Assembly (NCBI GenBank): GCA_002964805.2
Contig: PUDQ02000084.1
Location: 248,001-312,000, forward strand
Reading direction: 5' to 3'
Length of the DNA: 64,000 bases
Origin: Trametes villosa
Lineage: Eukaryota; Basidiomycota; Agaricomycetes; Polyporales; Polyporaceae
The position numbers and the translations under genes were made by a program. The notes beneath the pieces were generated by a model. The model was not told where the DNA came from, did not search any database, and saw nothing but the letters and a program-made list of their open reading frames with translations. This document shows positions 35,499 to 48,093 of the stretch, one piece after another; position 1 is the first letter of the stretch, and every line of letters begins with the position of its first letter.

Positions 35499-38400
35499 TC
35501 AGTCGTCTGAGGCTGCTGCCTTCGCTTGTCGCTTGGCAGCTCGTTTGGCTTGCTTCTTTACCTGAGCCTACGGAGAAGTTAGCATTGTCCGAACTCGACA
35601 GCGACCGCAAAGCTCACCCTCGTGGCGCGCTTCTCCTCCTTTTCTTCTTCGTCGCCCGGGGCCTCGTCTGACGACTCGTCCGACTGTGGTACTTGCTTGC
35701 CAGGTGACGACGTGGCCTTCTCTCCGACGTCGTCCTCATCTTCAGATGGGGATGGTTCGGACTCTTCGTCGGAGTCGTCCACCTTCCGCTTCTTTGCTGG
35801 ACGTGTACGCCTGTAGAGCGACGTCAGTATGCTATCGGGCTGGAGCATCACTGGGGACGTACTTCGAGGACCCGTTGGCCTTCGGTGCCCCCTTGCGCTT
35901 GACCGTAGGTTTACGTGCCGCGCGGGGCTTGTCCTGCTACACGCAAGATTCAACACATAGCCGAGAGCTGTAAAGGACATTGCAACGGACCTTCGCCTCC
36001 TGAGCCTGTTTAGACTGCTTTTCGGCTAGCCAAGTTAGCGCCTGTTCGGGCAGGTATACCGTCTTGAGGATCTGCGAACAACTGTAAGTAACCGTAACAT
36101 TAACGAACACCCCCCGTAACGCACCTCGTTGGCGGCCTCTGCACTCGGCATAGGGCGCAGAATGTCACCCGGCAATCGGACTTTCCCTGGGTATGTCTCC
36201 AGGTTCCATGAGTGTGCCTTCGCGTGCGCCTTGATCAGGTGCTGCGACAGCTCCGCGCAGGCGTACAAGTTCTTTCGGAGAAACGTAGGCGTGAGTTGGC
36301 GCGCAAACTGATGGAGCTAATAGTTGCATACCTCGCTGAAGAACTGTGAGTCCGCGTCCCGCACCGTCTTCGCCTTGAGCGCCAGGTGGTACAGCAGAGA
36401 CACGTTCTCGTTCGACGCGACGAGATCGAGGTAGAACTGGATGTACCTGCCGGAGATCAGTACGCGCACATGTACCTCGTGAACGGAATGCGCTTACTTG
36501 GCGATGTCAGGGAGGTACTCGTGCTCAACCTTGAAGTCGGGATGATGCGCAAGCAAATGAAGTAGCCGGATGAACGTGCTCTCAAATCGGGCCAGTCGCA
36601 CGGCTACGTGATAATAATCAGCACCTGCCTCGGCCTATCTGAGCGGGTAAGACGTACCTTTCGGCGTAACGCGCAGTGCAAACAAGACATATGCTTGCGC
36701 CTTGCTCTTCACGTCCGCCTCAGGGTCATGAACAGAGAGGAAGGGGATGATGTTGTACTGCGCCGGCAGCTTGCCCTTCGACAGCAGCGCCACCAGCTTG
36801 TCCAGGAACGCCATCCGCACTTGATACACTGGGTCCTACATCGCGATTTCCTATGAGCACCCACATACCTCCACACCCATAGGCAGACATCTGACACACA
36901 CCTGGATCGTGAGCGCGATCTGCACAAAGTGCTTCGCGGCCTCCTGTGCATACTTCGGCACTGCCGCAAGGTGGAGTAGCGACGTCGCGGCCTGCAACCG
37001 CAGCCGCGCCCGCACCGCTGGGCTATCATGCGCGTCCGCGGAGAACGCACCCTCGTGCTGGAGCACTGTTGCGAACATGCGCACAACAGGCTGCACAATC
37101 TCAAGCGCGGTGTCCGACCCTGCATGCGCGAGGCAGCGGTTTCGGCACACCTTCAGCGCGAGTACCTTTGCGCGTAGGGCGGGCGGCATGTCTTCGACCC
37201 AGTCCTCGTCAGTCTGCATCTGCGCACAGTGCGTTAGAATGGTATTCAAAGAATACAGTGTACAGGATTGCTCACCTCCTCGTCCTCTGGAGGGGCTGAT
37301 GAGGACTTGAGGACCTGCTTGACCAAGAAGGCGGTGACGACGTCGCTCTTCTGCTCGAATGCGTCCGGGGCCCGGAGCGCGAGTTGCGCAAGCACCGCTA
37401 TGTGCGCAACGAGCTTCTCCTCATCGACGTCGCCCAGGTCGTCCGCTATTGACTGTAATCCCTGTGAGCATCCAAAAGCCGGTGAAGGATGGGTCGAGAC
37501 GTTCTACTGACCTCGACCACTTGCTCACAAAGTTCCTCCGCATTGCGCATGCACGCGATCAACCGCGCCGCGAACTTCGCATGTCGCGGGTTCGCCTCCA
37601 TAACGAACCGCATTACACGCTCGACCGTACGCCTGCTCGTTACAAGTCAACACTGCTCACTAGCCCGGCCACAGGGCACACAAAGTACTCGCGGAGACGC
37701 ACTTGTCACTAGGGGCGAGCTTCCCGTCCCACGCGGCGGCGGCGGCCAGGGCGTGCAAACAAACCTCGACGAGCCGCGCATTGCGCTCGTCCGCGATCGC
37801 CTTCCCGAACTCGCCAACATGCGCCTTGTACAGCGCCGGACAGTGCTTCGAGACGTGCGTCAGCCATAACTGCGCGCAGTGCGCTGCGTACTGGGCGCGT
37901 CCCTCCGGTTCGCCCGCACTTGCGCTCCCGACGAACATCGAGAAGGTCTGGCCGAGGGTTTGAGTCTGTGTTTGCGAGTATGCGACTGCGGAGGGCTCGA
38001 AGCCTTTCTGTACGCGCTTGATGAATGTAGGGATAGAGGAGGGGTTGACGAGGTGGAGGGTGGAACGACGGAGGAAGATGGATAGGGTATTGACAATCGT
38101 GGACGACGACTGCTCGAGTCGGCGCAAGAACTCGCTCTGTGCTATGTGTCAGCCGATGCGCAGGGCTGGCACAATTAAAAAGGGCGCACCCTGGCTTTGA
38201 CGAGGCCCTTCAAATCCGTCTGCAGGTCCATACATGTCCTGAGCAGCTTGTATAGCCGGCCCTCGTTGAGCTTCGCAAACGCTTGTAGGTCTTCTGCAGC
38301 CTTGTGAGGATCTGGGAATGTTCCCGCTGTCGCCTTCACGGCAGCGGTAAGCCGCTCCGAGATCGCCTCCTCATCATCGTCGATCACACCGCCCTGCAGG

Positions 38401-40501
38401 AAGTCAGGTTCGGTGGCACACTCTCAGCGGCGATAGACGCACGTTGTAATCCACGCAAGCATTCACAAGCTTCTCAAACACTGTCGGTCGGCTAGATGGC
38501 GTTCGGGTTAGAGGACTCTCGAGAAAAGGTAGAGAGTACACTAACCTGCCCTTCAGGTTCGCGAAGCTGTATAGCGTGTTGATCGACACCTCGTCGAGAT
38601 ATCGCATCGTGAGCAGCAACCTGTCGGTCCACGCGACCTCATCGATCTCAGCGCCCTTCGATGATGAAGACGAGGGAAGTGTTGGCAGAGGGAGGATGTA
38701 CTCCGCGAGTGTCTGCTCTGCAATGGCTCTTCATGACAGATGTTGGCGACGCGTATCAGTTCAGAGTGAGAGTAAAACTCACTTCACTTCGCGGCTGACG
38801 GATGCGTTCCGTAAAACGGTTCCTGGTATCCAGGCAAATTGCTGAATCGCTGCGGGGTCGTTGTTTTCACTGTCTTACCGTTAGACTAAGCAGTAGCGTC
38901 GAGAGCTTATGGACCTACATCTCGGGGTATGCCAGGGAATATAGCCGTCCAACAGCATTGAAAGCCTCGACACGGACGCTGTGCTGGAGTGCGCATGAGA
39001 CACGAGGGCGAGCGTCGTTGCCAGCCTTTGGCCTACCTTCTTATCGAGCCCACGCCCCGCGACGCCTTTCAGTACCTCGACAGAGAGGTGATGCAATGCC
39101 GCCTCGTAGTCAAGCTGCGAGAACAGCTTGCACAACGCTGCGCGGAACTTCTCGTCCGGGTCGTACAACTTGCCGAGCAGTGCCTCTGTGTCCCTCGAAG
39201 TGAGATGTAGTCATACCGCTTGGGCACGTTGTACTTACCTTCCGTCTCCTTGCGCATTTCCGGGAGGTTCGTGATGATGCCCTTCATAGTACCGACCCAT
39301 TCTAGCCGAATGGTGACGTTCTTGTCGTTTCTACGCGAAAGCCACTGCGCCCAAGTCGCTGGGTACTTCTGCACGAGGTCCATCCCATGCTTGTCCGCGA
39401 ACATCTGACCGAGCGTCTGCGTCGCCATTATCCGCAGCTGCAGCTGCTCTACGCGGAGCTCCTCCTCGAGTTGAGGTACAACATTGTGTAGCAGCGATGG
39501 GCAGGCGCGGTTTAGCCGCGCGATCAGGTTGTGCGCCGTCTGCACCTCCTCGAAGCGCTCCTCGCGTGCCTGGTCGACGATGATGTCCGTGAAGTACTGG
39601 CATACGTGCCGCTGGAGCTTGTCGGCCGTCGCGTTACACACTTGAACCGCAAGGCGGTAGGCAGGCTGGTCCATTTTCTGTGAGAGAAACCAGCGGTCAG
39701 CAACCGAGCCATGACAGTTACAAATAGAAATCCAGCCGGTCACCACGCAGTCGCGCGACGGGCTTGCGTTGGGTTCAATTCATCACCAGTGGGCTACACA
39801 TAGGCCAAAAGGCCCACGAACGCGTTGGACCGCCGCGCCCGCCGTCAAGTAACCGCACACGACCTGAGACTCACCGCGTGTTTGTCCATGAATTGAGCCA
39901 TGATAGTCTCGAGCACGTCCGAGGGTAGACTCTGGCACTCGTCAATGAGCGCGATAAGAATGTCGGCCATGAAGAGCTCAATCTTCTTCGCGAGATCGCG
40001 GCGGACAAGGCCAAAGAAGTCGCGGAAGATGTCGACCATGAGCTCATCGCCGTTAGGCAGGTCACAGACGAGAACGACGCTCTTGACGGTAGAGAGAGAC
40101 TCCAGGAGATGAAAGTATTCGTTGTAGTAGGGCGAGTCAGGGCCCTTGAGACCGGTGGTGAGTTGCCGGAAGAAGAATTGGAAGATGTCGCGGAGCTCGG
40201 CCTGGGTGTAAGGCGCGTCGGGGGCGTAGAGACGGAGGAGGTCGGCGAGGCAGCAGGCGGTGTATGCCTTCACTCCGCGGTCCTTGTGGAGGAGGATGGT
40301 CGGGTTGATGAGCTCCTTGCGGACGGGGTGGAGGGAGGGGACGTCGACGTGCTCCTGGTCCATGTCCGCGAGCTCCTGGTGGAGCGCCTTGAGTTTCTTG
40401 AGGAGGGCATCGGTCGCGAGGCCCTTTCCGACGAGCTTGTCGCGGAACTTGAGCTTGGACTTCTTCGGCGAGGAGCCGTGCGTGCGCGTCTGCGCGACCA
40501 T
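35499..40501 (-). CDS. PDS5: cohesin-associated factor Pds5
   Basis: This HEAT-repeat regulator of cohesin is needed for sister-chromatid cohesion and for cohesin loading/release balance. The start at 40501 (MVAQTRTHGSSPKKSKLKF) precedes text typical of the family: LHQELADMDQEHVDVPSL, DRGVKAYTACCLADLLRLYA, APYTQAELRDIFQFFFRQL and SVVLVCDLPNGDELM. HEAT repeats continue through about 20 exons (FTDIIVDQAREERFEEV, DEKFRAALCKLF, LNEGRLYKLLRTCMD, QVRMAFLDKLVALL, YIQFYLDLVASNENVSLLY). The C-terminus is a Lys/Ser/Asp/Glu-rich tail (RPAKKRKVDDSDEESEPSPS) ending in a basic segment and the stop at 35499-35501. The estimated length of about 1,290 residues matches yeast Pds5. No frame break is seen. The gene is divergent from NAA15. 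Confidence 0.93.
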
Positions 40502-40749
40502 CCTCGACGAGCTCGGCGGGGGGAGTGGGTAAGTGTGGCTGGTGATCGAGGACAAGACGGCCGCTCTCAGGCGCGTCGCGCGTTGTTGACCGCTGTTTGT
40601 CCCCGCGCTCCCGCCACAGCGCGCGGCCGCTAGCGCCCAAGGCCATCATCGGTCGAGTGAGCAGGACTCGGTGGCTGCTGCTTTCCCTGTGTCTGCACCT
40701 CTGCTTTCGCCCTCGCTGCTCTTGCTTTCGTACCCCTATCTTGCTTGCT
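40502..40749. promoter_or_regulatory. 248-bp bidirectional promoter of PDS5 and NAA15
   Basis: The two start codons (40501 on minus, 40750 on plus) are only 248 bp apart, so the leaders and promoters must share this segment. It is GC-rich on the PDS5 side and CT-rich on the NAA15 side, without a TATA box. Confidence 0.7.
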
Positions 40750-43700
40750 ATGGCACCCGCCGGCACCCCCGCTGCTCGTGCGCTGCCCTCGAGGGAATCC
40801 TCGCTTTTCAAGGAGGTCCTGCACTACTATGAGGACAAGCAGCTCAAGAAAGGCCTCAAGGCCGCAGAGACTATCCTCAAAAAGTTCCCCAACCACGGCG
40901 GTGTGTCTTGGGCCTGTTGCTCTGCGTAGCTGGCGGCCGCTCATGTGCTCCCAGAGACTCTGTGCATGAAGGGCCTCATCCTTGTCCACATGGGCCGCCG
41001 CGACGAGGGTTTCGAGCTGGTCAAGACGGGTGTCCGCTTCGACCTTACATCCCACATATGCTGGCACGTCTTCGGCCTTGTCCAGAAGGGCCAGAAGAAC
41101 TACGAAGAGGCCCTCAAGTCATACACTCAGGCGCTTCGTTTCGACAAGGTAAGCCCCGCTGATTGCATCCGTATACGCGTCCTGCGCCTTCTCCGATCGC
41201 CTATGCGGAATCGGGCTCGCGATCCAATGGGATACGCCGTACCCCCATGAGGTATCTCTGACCCCGTGTGGGCGTTTCGGCCCAATGCAAATCTCTAAAC
41301 CGCTCCGCACCCCGTTTGGAAGCTGGATCTCATGTCGCTGCTGGATGGACCATGCTATATGCGGATTATACAGAGACCATCTACCCCATAGCGGACAAAC
41401 TGACGAAGGTTACGTTTAGGAAAACATGAACATCCTCCGTGACGCCGCGCACTTGCAAACGCAACTGCGACACTACGACGCGCTTGTCGAAACCCGCCAC
41501 ACGCTTCTCCGCCTGCGCCCACAACTCCGGCAAAACTGGATCGCTCTTGCTGTCGCGTACCATCTGAACGGGAACATCGTGGAAACCAAGAGCGTACTTG
41601 AGCAGTTCGAGCGGATTGTCAAGGTGCGCCGCGTTGCTGACCCCTGGAGACATGTAGTGAACGTCCCCTCTGCGGGTTATGTAGAACGTGCCGGACTACG
41701 ATGTCGAGATGTCCGAGATCATCCTGTACCATGTTCGCGTACTCGAGGAACTCGGAGAGAACACGGAAGCTCTCGCGCTTCTGGATGCCAACGCCAAGTC
41801 ACGTACGATCATCGACCGCGTCGCGATCATGGAGTTCCGAGGTAAGCTGCAACAGCCCGGCGTGCGCAGGCACGGATGCTCATGCCGCAACGTCTAGCAC
41901 GCATCCTCTCGAAACTTGGCAGCCCAGAGGCGCAAGGCGCATGGCAGGGTCTGATCGGCCAAAACCCGGACAACTACGACTACTACAAGGGTTACCTTCT
42001 GAACCAGGGGATAGACCTCGGTAGGGTCCTCTACTCTGCCATTGGTGACATCAGCCTGACTCGTATCCAGACGCGCTCACAGACGAGACTCGGAGTAAGG
42101 CCCTGCAAGTACTCCGCGAATTCTCGGAACAGTTCTCCCGCGCGGCCGCCCCTCAACGGCTAGCACTCACAGCCGCCTCCGGTGCGTCCAACCCTGCCGT
42201 CTTGTCGCCTCGCCTCGTGCCAAATACTAACATTTCCCAGGGGACGAGTTCAAGGCGCTCGTCGAGCCCTACCTGCGCGCGCGCCTCGCCAAGGGCATCC
42301 CCTCGCTCTTCACAGACCTCAAGGCACTCTACCGCTCCGCAGAGAAACGCGACACGCTCGAGACCGTTGCCCACGCGCTCCTCGACTCCCTCGCACACGC
42401 TCCAGACGCGCCTTGCCCGTCTAGCATCGACCCGACGATGTACGTCTGGACGCTCTACTTCCTCGCGCAGCACCACTCGCACCTAGGGCGGCACGAGAAG
42501 GCGCTGGAGCTGCTGGACACCGCGATCGCGCATACACCCACACTGCCCGAGCTGTATCTGTTCCGTGGACGCGTGCTGAAGCGCGCTGGGGACCCCTTCG
42601 GGGCGGCGCGGTGGGTTGACCAGGCGCGGTTGTTGGACTTGCAGGATCGGTTCTTGAACGCGCGCTGTGGCAAGTATCGGTTGCGGGCGGGTCTCATTGA
42701 GGAGGCTGTCGAGGTGTTTGGCTTGTTCACCAAGGTTCGGCGAATCGGCTGTATGGTCTCTGAGAGGCGCATGGTACTGACGGCGTTGTGTGTTCGAGCA
42801 GAAGGACGCGCCAAGCCCGTCGCAGGATCTCGAGGACATGCAGTCGTTGCTGTACCTGACGGAGGAGGCGGACGCGCAGCGGCGCAATGGCAACTACGCT
42901 ATGGCGCTGAAGAAGTACGTTGCGATCCAGAAGGTCCGTCTGCCCAGCGAAGTCTTCTGTCAAGAGTTTAGACTAATCCACGCGTCTTCGTCGTTGACGA
43001 CCAGGTCTTCGATGACTTTGAGGATGACCAGTACGACTTCCATGGCTACTCCGTGCGGAAATTCACTATCAACATATACCTCAAGTCAGTGGACTCTACT
43101 GATCGCTCGCACCCGATATGCACTATACTGATTAATCTTGGTGGAAAGCATGCTGAAGTGGGAGGACACCCTGCAGTCACACCCTCAATATGTTCACGCT
43201 GCAATTGAAGCGTCTCGCGTAAGCTGCCGTATTTTGCAGTCCCGCTGAGTTCTTGTGCCAACGGTCCTCCCTCGAAGATTCTTGTCAGGTTGCACGATGA
43301 CCCCTCAATCGCCAAGTCTGCTTCGCAATGTAGGTTTGGCCATACCATCCACAAACCCCATACGATTACTCACCGTACCTCTCCCAAGCTCTCTCTGAAG
43401 CTGAGAAGAAGGCGAAGAAGAAAGCAAAGAAGGCCGAGAAGAAGGTGCAAGAAGAGGCCAAGAAGGGTATTCTCCACCGCCTCTCCCGCTTTCGTCCACT
43501 TTCCTCACCACGCACCTATCGCACAGCCGCCAGCTCCGCCACGAACGAGGACAAGGGTCTTGATGTGGCCACGCCAAAGGACGACGACCCGGACGGGACG
43601 AAGCTCTTGCAGTCGCCCGAGCCGCTCGAGCGCGCGGCGAAGTTGCTCAAGCCGCTAAGCACACTTGCGGCGGGCAACGTTGCGGCGTGGGTCGCGATCT

Positions 43701-44426
43701 ACGACGTGGCGGTGCGGAGAAGTGAGCCCTGGTTTGCCTATCCGTGAGTGTGATGTTACTAACCCGGTGATACCAGAGAAATTCCTGCAAGCACTGCAGG
43801 CACTCAGTCACGCATATGCCCTTGACGCGGAAGCCCCTGAGCTGCACGTCCGCCTTGTCGACTTCAAGCGGCGATGTACGTATTCCCCTACTCCAAATCG
43901 ACCTGCCACTCACCTCGGATATGCCACAGGGTCATCATTGGCTGAGAAGCCGTCCGAGAACATCGCAACCGTCGTCTCATCGACACTCCCCAAGCTCGTG
44001 CCAGCCGAGGTCTCCCTAGAGCTCTTCAACTCGCAGTACCTCCAGAAACACTCGTCCCGTGGGGATGCCGTCCTCGCTGCCGCGCAGGCGTCCCGGATAC
44101 TGGACGCCCCGCGAGAAGAGGTGGAGAGCACCGTCTTCGGCGCACTGAACGAGGGTGTCGACCTGGAGCTGGAGGTACGTTTGTCGTCCTGCGTTCTCGT
44201 TTGTGTCGCATACTGAATGACTTGCCTCCAGACCGCCATCGCCATCGACGGGTTCCTCGCGGAGATCCAGTCTCCGCGCGCGGACGAGTTCCGCGCCGCC
44301 GCCAAGCAGCGCTTCGGGCTCGCCACGCTGTTCGCGCCGCGCACAGAGCTGCCGGAGCTGCGCAAGAGCGCGATCCAGCGCGCCATCGCCGAGACGAACG
44401 CGGACAAGGACGAGGTCATCAGCTGA
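40750..44426 (+). CDS. NAA15: NatA N-terminal acetyltransferase auxiliary subunit Naa15 (Nat1)
   Basis: Naa15 is the TPR scaffold that docks the catalytic subunit Naa10 on the ribosome for co-translational N-terminal acetylation. Exons begin 40750-40900, 40955-41148, 41420-41623, 41685-41841, 41898-42020, 42083-42181, 42241-42734, 42802-42933 and 43005-43084, with further exons to the stop at 44424-44426. Diagnostic text is SLFKEVLHYYEDKQLKKGLK, ICWHVFGLVQKGQKNYEEA, MNILRDAAHLQTQLR, QNWIALAVAYHLNGN, NPDNYDYYKGYL, TMYVWTLYFLAQHHSHLG and LFRGRVLKRAGD. A late Lys-rich helix (SEAEKKAKKKAKKAEKKVQE) is typical of Naa15. Estimated length is about 870 residues. Intron 2 is 271 nt, five times the local norm, yet the flanking protein text is contiguous with the family. 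Confidence 0.94.
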
Positions 44427-44790
44427 CTGGCTCGCGTCTCGTTCCCCGCTGTGTAGATATCGCCCCGCACGTAGACCACGTCGCATTCTAGTGTAGCTGT
44501 AGCAACACCAATGCTCTGAACAACCGCTATTTCGCTGTAAAACAGTGTATACGCCTCCAGGTGTCGCGCTCGCACAACATTCGCAGCCAAGAGAATTCCT
44601 AAGCCTCCGGCTCCTGACAAACAAGTGACCTACTATTGAACGTCTAGATTATACAAGGACTATGGAGGGGCATCCGCTCTGCAGTCGGTATTGACAGTAA
44701 TGAGATGGGTGTATGCATGACGTGCGAGATGGCAGGTATGTATGATCGATAGCAATAAGAAAAGCGAGGTTAGCGTCGACGTAGCAGCGG
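44427..44790. other. convergent intergenic region between NAA15 and the kinase gene
   Basis: Only 3' flanking sequence is seen. Confidence 0.5.
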
Positions 44791-47700
44791 TCAGCCGTAA
44801 TTGAGGCCTCCACCACCGCCGCTTCCACCCCCACTGCCGCCGTACCTATCACCGTGACGTTGTTCGCGCGGCGGGCCTGTGGACCTTCCCATGGACATAG
44901 GCATGGGCGGACGGGGAGGGAGGTGCGATACCGGTCGCCCGAAAGGGGGCGCCGGCAGGGGCTGTGCCATCGCAATGGGCACAATTTGAGGCGGGGGCTG
45001 GCCCGGACGAAGGGAGATTGGGGGCAATGTAGGTGGAGGGACGACAGAGTGACCGTAGGGGGGATACGGTGCGGGAGGGAGCGGGAGGTAAGTCGGGGGC
45101 ATTCCAACCCCAGGTGGGGGAGGGTAGCGCTGAGGGGGCCCGTTGCGGAAGATCTCGCGAGGGGGAGGGGGACGGCCGTGGTGCAAGCTACCGGTGGGCG
45201 GAGGAAGATGCCTCGGCGGGCCATCTGAAGGATGAGGCATTGGAGGGCCTGCGGGTGGCTGATGGCGCCGACCACGCTTGTCGAACTCGTGAGATGCTTC
45301 GTACGTGGGCAGTCTGTGGAAGGTAAATCATCGAGACAGGGGAGACCATAAGCATGGTGAGGATGCAAAACATGACGGCTGAAAACACTAACGTCTTCGG
45401 ATCGGCCGGCAAAGGGTCAGTCCAGAAGTAGTCATGGTCTAGTGCTTGGGACGCTGTCAGGCGTTCCCTGGGATTGCATACGAGCAGCTTATCCAAGAGA
45501 TCGACAGTCTCGGGACCGATGCTAGACACAGGCGTCAACGCACAGCGCAACTAGAGCAAGGAAGGCACCAACGATTCGTATGTCTGCCTCAGTCGCCGAG
45601 GATGAGTTCCGAAAGGCTTGATACCTTCACATCCCGGTAAAGACTCATACTCAGGCCAGCTCTCGCGCGATGGCGAGCCACATAGGTGCCAGATCTTATC
45701 CAGCTGGTCGAGGTCCGAGGAACCAGGAAGGATCGGCTTACGGAAGAACATCTCACCCAGGACGCAACTGGAAGACGACGTGTCAGCTCATAAACCTACC
45801 TCGAGCATCGACTCAAATCTCGTGATGAATATCAAGACTTACCCAACGCCCCAGAGATCGACCTCGCCGCCGTACTGACGCGCACCCAGGAGCAGCTCGG
45901 GCGGACGGTACCAGCGTGTAACCACGCAGTTCGTGTACTTCCGCTCACGGCCACGCGCATCCTGCTTCCGTTCGACGATAGTGGGGTCGAACGCGCGCGC
46001 AAGACCGAAATCCGCGACCTTCAAGCAACCATCGTTGGAGATGAGCAAGTTGGCGGCTTTCATATCACGATGGAGAATGTGGTTCTGAAAAGGTTGAGGA
46101 TACAAGCTCGCACAGGGGATGGTCACAGAAGCATACCCGGTGCATGTACTCCGTCCCCTCAAGCAGTTGCTTCATATAGAGCTTGATCTGGCTCGGGGAG
46201 AGCTTGACTCGCTCGTTCTCTAGTAAGCCTGCGAGGTCATGGTCCATGTACGGGAACACCATGTAGACCGACAATGGCGAATCCTTCCCATGACCTGATG
46301 GACACGTTAGTAGATTGGTCGGTAACCAGAGCGGGTTTCACGCACTCCGTACAACAAACATATCGAGGATATCAACGATACACGGATGCTTGAGAGCCTT
46401 CAAAATCTTGATTTCGCGCAGAGCGGTGACGGGCATGCCCTCCTTCTCGTTATGCATCAGGATGCGCTTCAGAGCGACAGTGTGCCCTTTCTCGCGGTGT
46501 ATAGCTTTGTGCACCTCTCTGTCGGGTAGTTAGTAATCATCCGGATTATTCGACTACCGGGGCTATGGATCAGTATGTGAACGACGAGACGTACCCGAAC
46601 GTTCCCTCTCCTAGCTTGGTCAGAACCGCGTAGTCGCTTTGCTGACCACAGCCTTCGAAGCTACGCCCATATGCGTCTAGTTCCTCTTCCCTCGTTCTGC
46701 GCACGGGCTTGCGCCTAGGTTGACGAACAGCGGGCCGAGCCGCAGTAGTGGCAGCTCTGCTCGTCTCTGGCCTAGAGGCTTCAGAAGCGACGTCGTGGAT
46801 TTCAGACTCCCGCCTGGGGAGAGCGGAGGCTAGTGTCCGCGGGGAGTGAGCGTTTAGCGGAGCCGGCGGTTTGGGAGGGAGGGATGCCACCCCTGGTGGT
46901 GGCGGAGGTAGGCGAGAGGGCGGCGGGGGTGATCCCGCCCGCACAGTCGTCCCATTGAGCGGAGGAGTCGACCGAGGGGATATTAACCGTGACGGCTCTA
47001 CCTGCCTAGGAGAAGGCGAGCGAGGCGCGTATACGGGAGAACCTGCGCGGTTGTGATTCCGGCCGCTGGTTTCATCATCCCAACGTCTGTCTCGCTCCGA
47101 ATCGCTGCGACCGTCCCGACTGCCATCATACCGACCGTTAACAGAGCCGCGCCGGCGGGAGTAACTCGAGTCGCTATCTTTCCACCGTTCATGCTCGTAT
47201 ACTCCACGGAACGTACTGGGTGGATCAGGGAGGACTGCGCGTGGCGGCGGGAGTCTGTGCTTCTCCTTTTGAGAGGTGGGGGTCAGCGGCGACCTAGACC
47301 GCGTTGATGATGGAGAGCGGGATGGCGGTCTCCGTTCCGTATGACGAGGAGGCGTCGGAGAGCGGTAGGATCGGCGCGGGGAATCGCGAGAGTATTGCCT
47401 GGATTCGGGAACGTAACTCTGACCTTCTCGCCGCGAACGTTCATATCGGTCCGGAGCAGGTTCCCATCGGTCAGCGGGCCACGAGCGTCCGTAGCGATCG
47501 TCGGCAGGGCGGGGAGGGAGTCCGAAAGCTTGCCTATGCGCGTCGTCCTCCCGATGCCGCCGCTCATCGTCGCGCGGCCCCGGTCTGTCCCTCCCCGAAC
47601 CGTTATGCGAGCTCGCACCATTCTCCTGGCCGTTTGCTTTCTTCTTGAATGGGAACGGGACTTTCGCCGTGGGCTTTGGTGGCGCTTTGGCAGGCGAGGG

Positions 47701-47838
47701 GGATTTAGCCACCGGCGGAGGCGGAGGCGTCGCGTCCTCGAGTTCGCCCTCCTCCGGAGACGAGGTTAGCTGGCGTTTGCTGGGTCTGTCCCTCTCTGGA
47801 GTCGTCGACGCTGGCCGCTTGAGCAGCGAGGAGAGCAT
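44791..47838 (-). CDS. BUR1: cyclin-dependent kinase, CDK9/BUR1 type
   Basis: This is a transcription-elongation kinase of the P-TEFb/BUR class, which phosphorylates the RNA polymerase II tail and Spt5. The start is ATG 47838 ([20 protein letters not shown]). The first 400 residues are disordered and Arg/Ser/Pro-rich. The kinase domain then begins [14 protein letters not shown] and continues with [20 protein letters not shown] followed by REIK, the cyclin-binding helix characteristic of CDK9. The catalytic loop is [10 protein letters not shown], the DFG motif is [11 protein letters not shown], and the activation segment is [20 protein letters not shown]-terminal CDK helix ([18 protein letters not shown]) leads into a Pro/Gly/Met-rich tail of about 150 residues ending GGGGGLNYG. 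All catalytic residues are present. The long N-terminal RS-like region also recalls CDK12/CTK1, but the [10 protein letters not shown] text favours CDK9/BUR1. Confidence 0.88.
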
Positions 47839-48093
47839 GGTGGGAGCGAGCACGACGAGGCGTCGGCAGTGGAGGAGAGAGAGCAGAGTGGCCGTCGCAG
47901 CAATCCCCCAGCCACAACTTAGGCGGGGTACGCATTATGTAATCACACGTACGCGAATTGTTCCCAAACGGGAAGGTCAGTACGTTCGCCCTTCCGGCGT
48001 CTATTCCAGCCACACTGTGTCGAGACTCGCTCCCTGCACGATAATGATAGATGTTGAAGCAATGATAGATGTACATAAAATGTCTCAGTCTTC

